From contig JADGPA010000112.1 of NCBI GenBank assembly GCA_017882685.1, positions 1 to 35,787 on the forward strand: a stretch of 35,787 nt of DNA, read 5' to 3'. A program made the translations under genes and the position numbers. Under the pieces are notes generated by a model. It was given only the letters and a program-made list of their open reading frames with translations. It had not been told where the DNA came from and did no database searches. The stretch is from Propionibacteriaceae bacterium. Its GTDB lineage: Bacteria > Actinomycetota > Actinomycetes > Propionibacteriales > Propionibacteriaceae. Positions 25,086-32,640 of this stretch are shown here, piece by piece (position 1 is the first letter of the stretch; each line of letters starts with the position of its first letter).

Positions 25086-25121
25086 TCAGCGTTACTGACT
25101 ACCAGTAGATAGTAACACTGA
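25086..25121. promoter_or_regulatory. Inverted repeat, candidate PadR operator
   Basis: TCAGCGTTACT (25086-25096) and AGTAACACTGA (25111-25121) form 11-base arms with one mismatch around a 14-base spacer that itself contains CTAC-CA-GTAG. It overlaps the -10 box and start point of the padR promoter, a classic repressor position. Confidence 0.6.
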
Positions 25122-25136
25122 ATAGCGACGGCGCAA
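25109..25136 (-). promoter_or_regulatory. Promoter of the padR operon
   Basis: Minus-strand TTGCGC (25136-25131) and TACTAT (25114-25109) are separated by 16 bases; transcription would start near 25102 inside the inverted repeat. The leader contains the GGGGAAG ribosome-binding site. Confidence 0.5.
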
Positions 25137-25153
25137 GGGGCCAGTCGAGTCTT

Positions 25154-25189
25154 TGAACCGAACCTGGGGACGGTTCCTGGTTCGGTTCA
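25154..25189 (-). terminator. Terminator hairpin after purB
   Basis: Perfect 11-base stem TGAACCGAACC / GGTTCGGTTCA with a 14-base loop, 25 bases past the purB stop and just upstream of the padR promoter. No T run follows. Confidence 0.6.
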
Positions 25190-25214
25190 GGACGCTTCGC
25201 GGGCTGGCGCAGCC

Positions 25215-26633
25215 TCAGAGGACGGCGCCGGGCGTGTACGCGGCTCCGTCGGGGAAGCGGGTGGCGAGTTCTGCCACCCGGGCGGCGATCGCGTCCACCT
25301 GGCTGCGGGCCGAGCCGGTGAGCTCGAGCGGGTCGACCCCGTCCAGCTGGTCACGGCCGATGCCGAGCCGGGGGTCGGCTGCGAGACGGTCGTACAGGTC
25401 GTTGGTGCCGCCGGCACGCATGCCGAGCGCGACAGCGACCGCGTGCTCCTTGATCACCTCGTGGGCGGTCTCACGTCCCACACCGGCGCGGACGGCGGCC
25501 ATCAGCACCTTCGTCGTGGTCAGGAACGGCAGGAAGCGCTGCAACTCTGCCTCGATGACGGCGGGGAAGGCCCCGAACTCTGCCAGCACGGTGAGGAAGG
25601 TCTCGAACAGGCCGTCGAGGGCGTAGCAGGCATCGGGCAGGGCGACCCGGCGCACGACCGAGCAGGATACGTCGCCCTCGTTCCACTGGTTGCCTGCGAG
25701 TTCGCCGGCCATGGACGCGTAGCCGCGCAGCACGACGGCGAGCCCGTTGACGCGCTCGCAGGACCGGGTGTTCATCTTGTGCGGCATCGCCGACGACCCC
25801 ACCTGGCCCTCTGCGAAACCCTCTGTGACCAGTTCCTGACCGGCCATCAGCCGGATCGTCGTGGCGAGGCTGGACGGACCGGCAGCCACCTGCACCAGAG
25901 CGGTCAGCACGTCGTAGTCCAGCGAACGCGGGTACACCTGGCCGGTCGCGGTGAAGACGCCACCGAAACCGAGGTGGCCGGCCACGAGGTGTTCCAGACG
26001 CTCGAGCTTCCCGGCGTCCCCGCCGAGCAGGTCGAGCATGTCCTGGCTGGTGCCCATCGGCCCCTTGATGCCACGGGCCGGGTAGCGACCGATGAGTTCG
26101 TCGACCCGCTCGAAGGCGACCAGCAGCTCGTCGGCCGCGGAGGCGAACCGCTTGCCGAGCGTGGTGGTCTGGGCTGCGACGTTGTGGGAGCGGCCGGCCA
26201 TGGGCAGGTCGCGGTACTGGACGGCGAGCCGCGCGAGGTGCACCAGCACGGTGACGATGCGCTCCCGCACCAGTTCGAGCGAGCTCAACAGCTGTCGCTG
26301 CTCGATGTTCTCTGTGAGGTCGCGGCTGGTCATGCCCTTGTGCACGTGCTCGTGGCCGGCGAGGGCGTTGAACTCCTCGATCCTGGCCTTCACGTCGTGG
26401 CGGGTGACCCGCTCCCGCGCGTCGATGCTGGCCAGGTCGACCTGCCCGACAACGGCCTGGTAGTCGGTGATCACCCTCTCGGGATCGTCTCCGCCGAAGT
26501 CGACACCGAGATCGGCCTGTGCCTGAAGCACGGCGAGCCACAGCCGGCGTTCGGCGACGATCTTCGCCTCCGGCGACCAGATCTCGCGCATCGCAGCGGA
26601 GGCGTAGCGGTTGGCAAGGACGTTGGGAATCAT
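25215..26633 (-). CDS. purB: Adenylosuccinate lyase
   Basis: Fumarase-superfamily lyase that splits SAICAR to AICAR and adenylosuccinate to AMP, each with loss of fumarate. The 472 residues include HKGMTSRDLTENIEQ (about 97), the catalytic His region AGRSHNVAAQTTTLGKR and the superfamily signature GSSAMPHKMN with the mobile catalytic Ser loop. GGAAAGGG precedes ATG 26633 by six bases. The ATG overlaps the purD stop (ATGA), so purD and purB form an operon. Confidence 0.97.
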   Translation of the reverse strand: MIPNVLANRYASAAMREIWSPEAKIVAERRLWLAVLQAQADLGVDFGGDDPERVITDYQAVVGQVDLASIDARERVTRHDVKARIEEFNALAGHEHVHKGMTSRDLTENIEQRQLLSSLELVRERIVTVLVHLARLAVQYRDLPMAGRSHNVAAQTTTLGKRFASAADELLVAFERVDELIGRYPARGIKGPMGTSQDMLDLLGGDAGKLERLEHLVAGHLGFGGVFTATGQVYPRSLDYDVLTALVQVAAGPSSLATTIRLMAGQELVTEGFAEGQVGSSAMPHKMNTRSCERVNGLAVVLRGYASMAGELAGNQWNEGDVSCSVVRRVALPDACYALDGLFETFLTVLAEFGAFPAVIEAELQRFLPFLTTTKVLMAAVRAGVGRETAHEVIKEHAVAVALGMRAGGTNDLYDRLAADPRLGIGRDQLDGVDPLELTGSARSQVDAIAARVAELATRFPDGAAYTPGAVL

Positions 26634-27931
26634 GAGTGACCCTTTCCTACCGAGTTGTCAGAATCTTGCTGTGCCATAGCACCGTGAGTTTCTGACAAGT
26701 CGGGATGTTGGGCGGCCTTGAGGGCGATGTCGGTGCGGTGGAAGCCGCCGGGCAGGTCGATCAGGGCGACCTTCGCGTAGGCGGCGTCCCGTGCGGCTGC
26801 GAGGTCGTCACCCGTGCCGACAACGGTCAGCACCCTGCCGCCAGCGCTGACGAGGCGGCCTTCTGCATCCAGGGCTGTGCCGGCGTGGAAGACGCCCTCG
26901 ACGTCAGCCCCCGTGATCGGGTCGCCCTTCCGCGGGGACTCCGGGTAGCCGCTGGCAGCGACGACGACGCCGACGGCTGCACCACTGCCCCACTCCAGCG
27001 GGGCGTGGCCGGCGAGCCTGCCGGTGGCAGCGGCCAGCAGCACTTCGCTGAGCGGCGTCCTCAGACGGGTGAGCAGCGGCTGGGTCTCCGGGTCACCGAA
27101 GCGGGCGTTGAACTCGACCACCCGCAAGCCGGCTGACGTCAGGGCGAGGCCGGCGTAGACGAGGCCCACGAACGGGGTGCCGCGGCGCCGGAGTTCGTCC
27201 ACGGTGGGCTGGATCACCCGGGCCACCACGTCTGCCACCAGTCCGAGCGGCGCCCACGGCAGCGGGGTGTAGGCACCCATGCCGCCGGTGTTGGGGCCGG
27301 TGTCGCCGTCCCCGACCCGCTTGAAGTCCTGCGCCGGCTCGAACGGCAGCACGCTGGTGCCGTCGCTGAGCGCGAACAGGCTGACCTCCGGCCCGTCCAG
27401 GTACTCCTCGACGATCACGCGGCGGCAGCCGGCGGCGTGCCGGATGGCCGCGTCCCTGTCGTCGGTGACGATGACGCCCTTGCCCGCGGCAAGGCCGTCG
27501 TCCTTGACGACGTAGGGGGCACCGAACTCGTCAAGGGCCGCGATCACCTCGCCCATGTCGAGGCAGAGCCGCGCGTCGGCCGTGGGCACGCCGGCGGCCT
27601 CCATGATCTCCTTGGCGAACGCCTTGCTGCCTTCCAGTTGCGCTGCGGCAGCGCTCGGCCCGAAGACCGGGATCCCGCGGGCACGGACGGCGTCAGCCAC
27701 CCCGGCCACAAGAGGAGCCTCGGGTCCCACAACAACGAGGTCGGCTGCGAGTGCGACAGCGAGGTCGGCGACGGCTTCGCCGTCCATGGCGTCGACAGGG
27801 TGGTTGGTCCCGACCGTCGCGGTGCCTGGGTTGCCGGGAGCGATGTGCACGTGCGTGTCGCGGCTGAGGGCCCAAGCGAGCGCGTGCTCCCGTCCGCCCG
27901 ATCCGATCACCAGTACGGTCAGGTTGGTCAC
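26630..27931 (-). CDS. purD: Phosphoribosylamine-glycine ligase
   Basis: GAR synthetase, the second purine step, an ATP-grasp enzyme of 433 residues. N-terminal VLVIGSGGREHALAW, ATP-grasp region with VVKDDGLAAGKGV and GPNTGGMGAYTP, and metal-binding VVEFNARFGDPETQ are all present. The last 20 residues (after AAQHPDL) are polar and do not look like the conserved core; they are encoded by an unusually AT-rich stretch with a 9-base inverted repeat. GTG 27931 follows a TAGGAT box by six bases, as for a leaderless mRNA. Confidence 0.97.
   Translation of the reverse strand: MTNLTVLVIGSGGREHALAWALSRDTHVHIAPGNPGTATVGTNHPVDAMDGEAVADLAVALAADLVVVGPEAPLVAGVADAVRARGIPVFGPSAAAAQLEGSKAFAKEIMEAAGVPTADARLCLDMGEVIAALDEFGAPYVVKDDGLAAGKGVIVTDDRDAAIRHAAGCRRVIVEEYLDGPEVSLFALSDGTSVLPFEPAQDFKRVGDGDTGPNTGGMGAYTPLPWAPLGLVADVVARVIQPTVDELRRRGTPFVGLVYAGLALTSAGLRVVEFNARFGDPETQPLLTRLRTPLSEVLLAAATGRLAGHAPLEWGSGAAVGVVVAASGYPESPRKGDPITGADVEGVFHAGTALDAEGRLVSAGGRVLTVVGTGDDLAAARDAAYAKVALIDLPGGFHRTDIALKAAQHPDLSETHGAMAQQDSDNSVGKGHS
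26655..26698 (-). repeat. Inverted repeat in the 3' end of purD
   Basis: Perfect 9-base arms TTGTCAGAA (26655-26663) and TTCTGACAA (26690-26698) flank a 26-base loop that holds a second small hairpin, GTGC-CATA-GCAC (26671-26682). The element is AT-rich compared with its surroundings and ends 21 bases before purB. Confidence 0.6.
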
Positions 27932-27937
27932 GCGGTG

Positions 27938-27943
27938 ATCCTA
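27938..27943 (-). promoter_or_regulatory. -10 box of leaderless purDB mRNA
   Basis: Minus-strand TAGGAT, preceded by CGG, ends 6 bases before GTG 27931; no Shine-Dalgarno sequence. Confidence 0.5.
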
Positions 27944-27970
27944 CCGAGGCCGAGGCGCAACAAGGATTGT

Positions 27971-28030
27971 CCCGTCCGCCCGGCACGATCAACGCTCGAG
28001 CCCTCGCGGTTCTGTGCCGGTGCGGACGGG
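27971..28030. repeat. 60-nt imperfect palindrome of unknown function
   Basis: CCCGTCCGC (27971-27979) pairs with GCGGACGGG (28022-28030); CCGGCAC (27980-27986) pairs with GTGCCGG (28014-28020), leaving T28021 as a single bulge. Inside, AACGC (27991-27995) can pair with GCGGTT (28006-28011) with one bulge, over a ten-base loop. It lies between the divergent purD and binding-protein genes, where neither gene would need a terminator. Confidence 0.65.
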
Positions 28031-28060
28031 TCCCCAGGAGAAGAAATTCGTAGCAAAGGC

Positions 28061-28104
28061 TTAACAGGAAAGACTGTTTTCGGATAGTATCTTTACAGTA
28101 TCTT
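28061..28104 (+). promoter_or_regulatory. Promoter/operator region of the carbohydrate ABC operon
   Basis: TTAACA (28061-28066) and TAGTAT (28085-28090) are spaced by 18 bases; TACAGT at 28095-28099 region is an alternative -10. The same strip has the inverted repeat AACAG/CTGTT (28063-28067 and 28074-28078) and two AGTATCTT copies (28086-28093, 28097-28104) 11 bases apart. It is strikingly AT-rich for this genome and a likely binding region for the ROK repressor encoded in the operon. Confidence 0.5.
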
Positions 28105-28151
28105 CCTGACCAGGGCCGCAGCGCGGCGAAGCTCGTGGATGAGGAGTTGGA

Positions 28152-29834
28152 GTGAAGACGATCCCCGTTGGTGTTGCCGCTGCTGCGGTAGCCATTTCCC
28201 TGGTGCTGACTGCCTGCACCTCGACCCCGCCGGCGCCGACCGCGTCCACGTCTACGTCCAGTTCGAGTGCGCCGAAGGCGTCCACACTGCGGGTGTGGGC
28301 CGGAAGTGCCACCCCGATCACCGTCGACTTCAATCCCTTCCACGTCGACACCGCACTGTTCGGCACCTACGGCCCGATCTACGAGCCGCTGTTCTTCTTC
28401 AACCAACTCTCCTCGGACGCACCGGTGCCGATGCTCGGCGAAAGCTTCGACTACAGCGCCGACGGCAAGACCGTCACCATCAAGCTCAAGCCCAACGTGA
28501 AGTGGAGCGACGGCGAACCGCTGACAGCGGACGACGTGGTGTTCACCCTCGGCTACGGGCCGAACAAGACCGACAAGCTCACCTCGGTCACCGCAACCGA
28601 CGCCACTACCGTGGAAGCCAAGTACTCCACGCCGCAGTTCACCAATGAGTCCCAGCTGCTCGGCGCAACCATGATCGTGCCGAAGCACGTGTGGTCGAAG
28701 GTCACCAGCTACATGAAGGAGACCAATCCCAAGCCGGTCGGCTCCGGCGCCTACGTCGTAAAGACCACCTCGGACGCCTCCTACACCTTCACCGCCAACG
28801 CCAACTACCGCGACGGCGCGCCGCCGATCAGCGACGTGCAGTACCTCGGGCTCGACTCCAACCAGTCCGGCCAGGACATGCTGACCACCGGCCAGATCGA
28901 CTGGACCGGGATGTTCGTCGCCAACCCCGACACCGTCACCGCGGGCGGCGCCATCGCCACCATGAACGCCCAGCAGGACCCGACAGTGATCATGACCTGC
29001 TCTGACGCCTCCAAGGGCTGCAAGGGCGCCCAGACCGACCCGGCTGTGCGGCAGGCGCTGAACGCCGCCATCGACCGTCCCGCGCTGGCGGAAAAGGCGT
29101 GGGCGGGACTCGTCGGCGAGGCCAACCCCGCCTTCGTGTTGCTACCGCGTGACCAGCAGTGGCTGAGCGACCCCGCGCTGGCCCCCAGCCCGCAGAGCCC
29201 CAATGCCGCACAGGCGCAGCAGATCCTTGAGGCTGCCGGCTACGCGAAGAATTCCAAGGGCTTCTACGCCAAGGACGGCAAGGAGGTGGACCTCGACCTG
29301 TTCAGCCCCGATGGCTGGACCGACTACAACGACGCCGCGAAGCTGATCGCTGAGGAGGCCGGGAAGGCCGGTATCAAGGTCACCGCCCGCACGGTGTCGG
29401 AGGCCGAGTACTGGACGCCGGTCACCAACGGCGACTTCCAGCTCGCCATGTACGGCCTTACCCAGTCCCTTGTTGCCGACCCGTTCAGCAACTACGACCA
29501 GTACTTCTATGGGAAGTCGACGGCCAAGGTGGGCGACGCCCCGACGCGCGGCCAGAACTACGCCCGCTACGCCAACGCGGCCGTCGACGCGGCCGTCGAG
29601 GCTGCTGGCGCCACCAATGACCCGGCAGCGAAGAAGGCCGAGTACGCAAAGATCCAGGCGCAGATCGCGAAGGACCTGCCCTACATCCCGGTCGTGCTCA
29701 ACGCGTCCCAGGCCTTCTTCAACACCAAGGGCTTCACCGGCTGGCCGACCGACGACAACCTGTACGCCGACCCGCTGCCCTACCTGTCCGTCGCTCCGGC
29801 GATCGTGCTGTTGCACCTGTTGCCGGTGTCGTGA
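28152..29834 (+). CDS. Family 5 extracellular solute-binding lipoprotein
   Basis: Substrate-binding lipoprotein of the peptide/nickel/oligosaccharide (SBP_bac_5) family, 560 residues. A signal peptide ends in the lipobox LTAC with Cys22, followed by a Ser/Thr-rich linker. Motifs such as WSDGEPLTADDVVFTL and AVRQALNAAIDRPALAEKAWAG are typical. Despite the family's peptide label, some members bind cello- or chito-oligosaccharides; the GH4 enzyme and ROK regulator in the same operon favour a beta-glucoside or similar oligosaccharide here. GTG 28152 has GAGGAG five bases upstream. Confidence 0.93.
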   Translation: MKTIPVGVAAAAVAISLVLTACTSTPPAPTASTSTSSSSAPKASTLRVWAGSATPITVDFNPFHVDTALFGTYGPIYEPLFFFNQLSSDAPVPMLGESFDYSADGKTVTIKLKPNVKWSDGEPLTADDVVFTLGYGPNKTDKLTSVTATDATTVEAKYSTPQFTNESQLLGATMIVPKHVWSKVTSYMKETNPKPVGSGAYVVKTTSDASYTFTANANYRDGAPPISDVQYLGLDSNQSGQDMLTTGQIDWTGMFVANPDTVTAGGAIATMNAQQDPTVIMTCSDASKGCKGAQTDPAVRQALNAAIDRPALAEKAWAGLVGEANPAFVLLPRDQQWLSDPALAPSPQSPNAAQAQQILEAAGYAKNSKGFYAKDGKEVDLDLFSPDGWTDYNDAAKLIAEEAGKAGIKVTARTVSEAEYWTPVTNGDFQLAMYGLTQSLVADPFSNYDQYFYGKSTAKVGDAPTRGQNYARYANAAVDAAVEAAGATNDPAAKKAEYAKIQAQIAKDLPYIPVVLNASQAFFNTKGFTGWPTDDNLYADPLPYLSVAPAIVLLHLLPVS

Positions 29835-29859
29835 GCGGCTGCCCCCAGCGAGGCCGGTG

Positions 29860-30864
29860 ATGGTGTTCTACCTCCGGCGGATCGCCTTCTACCTGGTCAC
29901 GCTGTGGGCGGCGATCTCGCTGAACTTCCTGCTCCCGCGCATGATGCCCGGCGACCCCGCAGCGATCATGATCGGCAAGCTCCGCCGCGCCAGTGGCGGC
30001 AGGGAGCTTTCGGAGGAGACCGTCAAGGCCATCTACGCCCTGCTCGGCGCGGACAAGAGCGTCCCGGCGTGGGACCAGTACCTCGCCTACTGGGGACGGC
30101 TGCTGGCCGGCGACCTGGGCGTCTCCTCCACGCGCTACCCCTACCCGGTCGCCACGCTGATCGGCAATGCCCTGCCCTGGACGCTGCTGATGGTCGGCGC
30201 AGCAACGGTGATCTCGTTCGTGCTCGGCATCGTGATCGGTGCCTGGGTCGGCTGGAAGCGCGGCACCTGGCTCGACCACCTCGTGCCTGCCACTTCCCTG
30301 CTGCAGTCCATCCCCTACTTCTGGCTGGCGCTGGTGCTCGTCGCGGCCTTCTCCGTCCAGCTGCGCTGGCTGCCGATCGTGGGCGCCTACGACGTGTTCG
30401 CCTTCCCCTCCGGGCCGGAGTGGAGCTGGGACTTCGTGGTCAGCGCGCTCTACCACGCGTTCCTGCCCGCCCTGACGATCGTGATCTCCTCTGTCGGCGG
30501 GTGGCTCCTGGGGATGCGCAACATGATGGTCTCGACGATGAGCGAGGACTACGTGCTCACCGCTGAGGCCAAGGGTCTGCGGCCAAGCCGCATCCGCGAC
30601 CGCTACGCCGCGCGCAACGCCGCCATCCCGAGCCTTGCCGGATTCAGCATCGCGCTCGGCTTCGTCGTCGCCGGCTCGATCGTGACGGAGCAGGTGTTCA
30701 GCTACCCGGGCATCGGGAAGCTGATGATCCAGAGCGTCCAGGGCCTCGACTACGCGCTGATGCAGGGCGTGTTCCTCGTGATCACGCTGACGGTGCTGGC
30801 CGCCAACTTCCTGATGGACCTGTTCTACGGCCTCATCGACCCGCGGGTGCGCAGCCATGGCTGA
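29860..30864 (+). CDS. ABC transporter permease (DppB/OppB-like)
   Basis: Inner-membrane permease of 334 residues with an N-terminal helix, a long external loop and five further hydrophobic segments. The N-terminus FYLRRIAFYLVTLWAAISL with PGDPAAIM is the standard DppB start; the ATPase-coupling loop reads EAKGLRPSRIRDRYAARNA. ATG 29860 is chosen because the frame is open upstream only as a shadow of the binding-protein gene. It follows that gene by 25 bases and overlaps the next permease by eight. Confidence 0.93.
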   Translation: MVFYLRRIAFYLVTLWAAISLNFLLPRMMPGDPAAIMIGKLRRASGGRELSEETVKAIYALLGADKSVPAWDQYLAYWGRLLAGDLGVSSTRYPYPVATLIGNALPWTLLMVGAATVISFVLGIVIGAWVGWKRGTWLDHLVPATSLLQSIPYFWLALVLVAAFSVQLRWLPIVGAYDVFAFPSGPEWSWDFVVSALYHAFLPALTIVISSVGGWLLGMRNMMVSTMSEDYVLTAEAKGLRPSRIRDRYAARNAAIPSLAGFSIALGFVVAGSIVTEQVFSYPGIGKLMIQSVQGLDYALMQGVFLVITLTVLAANFLMDLFYGLIDPRVRSHG

Positions 30865-31804
30865 CCGCTACGCGAGCATCCGCTACCTGCTGCCCAAGTG
30901 GTCGGGCAAGCTCGGTGCCGGGCTGGTGATCGTCGGACTGATCACCTTGTTCGGCGTGATCGCCCCCTACTTCACCGCCGACCCACGGGACTCAGGCAAC
31001 AAGGGTCTGCGACCGCCGTCCGCCGAGCACCTGCTGGGCACGACCAAGCTCGGCTACGACGTCTTCGCCCAGCTTGCCGCCGGCACCCGCGGTTCGCTCT
31101 ACGTCGGCCTGGTCGGCGGGCTGTCGGCGATGCTGCTGGCGATCGTGTTCGGGATCATCGCCGGCTACTTCGGCGGCTGGCTGGACGAGGTACTGATGCT
31201 CGCGACCAACATCATGCTGGTCATTCCCGGACTGCCGCTGGTGATGGTGATCGCCGCCTACGTGCAGAACGCGGAAGGCCTCGGCGACTTCGCCCGCAGC
31301 TCGACGCTGGTTGCCCTCATCCTCGGCATCACCGGTTGGGCCGGCTCTGCTGTGGTGCTGCGCGCCCAGGCTCGGTCGCTGCGGACGCGGGAATACGTGG
31401 CGGCCGCAAGGGTTGCCGGTGAGAGCGGGCTGCGGGTCATCTTCGTCGAGATTCTGCCCAACCTTGTGCCCCTGATCGCCGCGCAGCTCATCTTCGGGGT
31501 CATGGCCGCCGTCCTCGGCGAGGCGGGCTTGAGCTACCTCGGACTCGGCCCGACCAACTCGATCACGCTCGGCACGATGCTCAACGACGCCCAGACCGGG
31601 CAGGCCGTCGGCTCGCGGGCCTGGTGGTGGTTCGTGCCGCCCGGCCTCCTGATCGCCATGCTCGGCACCGGGCTGTCCCTGATCAACTTCGCCATCGACG
31701 AGATCGTGAACCCCAAGCTCCGGCTCGCACCGCAGGCCGCACGCCTGCAGCGCAAGGCGACGAAAGAGGGCAAGGGCGTGGCCGGAGGAGGTGCGTTCGC
31801 ATGA
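30857..31804 (+). CDS. ABC transporter permease (DppC/OppC-like)
   Basis: Second permease of the importer, 315 residues with about six hydrophobic segments. LGTTKLGYDVFAQLAAGTRGSLYVG matches the DppC entry region, in which related transporters have LGTD..GRDV; the coupling loop is AARVAGESGLRVIFVEILPN. It pairs with the upstream permease to form the channel. ATG 30857 overlaps the previous gene; its stop overlaps the ATG of the first ATPase (ATGA). Confidence 0.93.
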   Translation: MADRYASIRYLLPKWSGKLGAGLVIVGLITLFGVIAPYFTADPRDSGNKGLRPPSAEHLLGTTKLGYDVFAQLAAGTRGSLYVGLVGGLSAMLLAIVFGIIAGYFGGWLDEVLMLATNIMLVIPGLPLVMVIAAYVQNAEGLGDFARSSTLVALILGITGWAGSAVVLRAQARSLRTREYVAAARVAGESGLRVIFVEILPNLVPLIAAQLIFGVMAAVLGEAGLSYLGLGPTNSITLGTMLNDAQTGQAVGSRAWWWFVPPGLLIAMLGTGLSLINFAIDEIVNPKLRLAPQAARLQRKATKEGKGVAGGGAFA

Positions 31805-32640
31805 CCGCAGCCGCGGTGCTGACCGCGCGAAACGTGTCCATAACCTACGAGGTCAACCCGCCGGTGGACGCCGTCCGCGACGTCTCCCTCACCCTGCACC
31901 GGGGCGAGATCCTCGGTCTGGCCGGGGAGTCCGGCTGCGGCAAGACCACCCTCGCCTATGGCATGAACCGGCTGCTCAAGGCGCCGGCGGTGATGACGTC
32001 CGGCGAGGTTGTCTTCCATGACGGCGACGGCACCGACATCGACGTGGCCACCATGGACGCCGAGGCCCTTCGGCGGTACCGCTGGAGCAAGGTCTCGATG
32101 GTCTTCCAGGGCTCGATGAACTCCCTCAACCCGGTGATGAACGTACGGACCCAGTTGCAGGACGTCTTCACAACGCACCAGCCATCGCTGCGCCGTGCCG
32201 GGAGGGACGCCCGCTGCGCAGAACTTCTCGACCTCGTCGGGGTCGACCCGTCCCGGCTTTCTGCCTTCCCGCACGAGCTCAGCGGCGGCATGCGGCAACG
32301 GGTGATGATCGCGATGGCGCTGGCGCTGGACCCGCAGGTGATGATCATGGACGAGCCAACGACGGCGCTGGACGTCGTGGTGCAGCGCGGCATCATCCGG
32401 CAGATCATGCGCCTCCGGGAGCGGCTGGGGTTCGCCGTGGTCTTCATCACCCACGACCTTCCGTTGCTGATCGAGATCAGCGACCGGATCGCGATCATGC
32501 GCGAGGGACGGATCGTCGAGGAGGGCGCTGCCGAACAGATCTACCACGCTCCGCAGGCCGACTACACCCGCCACCTGCTGTCCAGCTTCCCCAGCCTCAC
32601 CGGCGCCCGCGGCGCGTTCGTCCGGGGAGGTGCGGCATGA
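31801..32640 (+). CDS. ABC transporter ATP-binding protein (DppD/OppD-like)
   Basis: First ATPase of the importer, 279 residues. Walker A is GESGCGKTT (about 42-50), signature LSGGMRQRVMIA, Walker B VMIMDEPTTALD and H-loop VFITHDLP. It is shorter than many DppD proteins (about 320-330) and ends before the usual CxxxxP iron-sulphur-like C-terminal region. ATG 31801 overlaps the previous stop; the TGA overlaps the start of the second ATPase. Confidence 0.94.
   Translation: MTAAAVLTARNVSITYEVNPPVDAVRDVSLTLHRGEILGLAGESGCGKTTLAYGMNRLLKAPAVMTSGEVVFHDGDGTDIDVATMDAEALRRYRWSKVSMVFQGSMNSLNPVMNVRTQLQDVFTTHQPSLRRAGRDARCAELLDLVGVDPSRLSAFPHELSGGMRQRVMIAMALALDPQVMIMDEPTTALDVVVQRGIIRQIMRLRERLGFAVVFITHDLPLLIEISDRIAIMREGRIVEEGAAEQIYHAPQADYTRHLLSSFPSLTGARGAFVRGGAA

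Noticed and set aside
27971-28030. Integron attC site
   Set aside because: A bulged palindrome is present, but the conserved R' and R'' core bases (GTTRRRY type) and gene-cassette context are missing.
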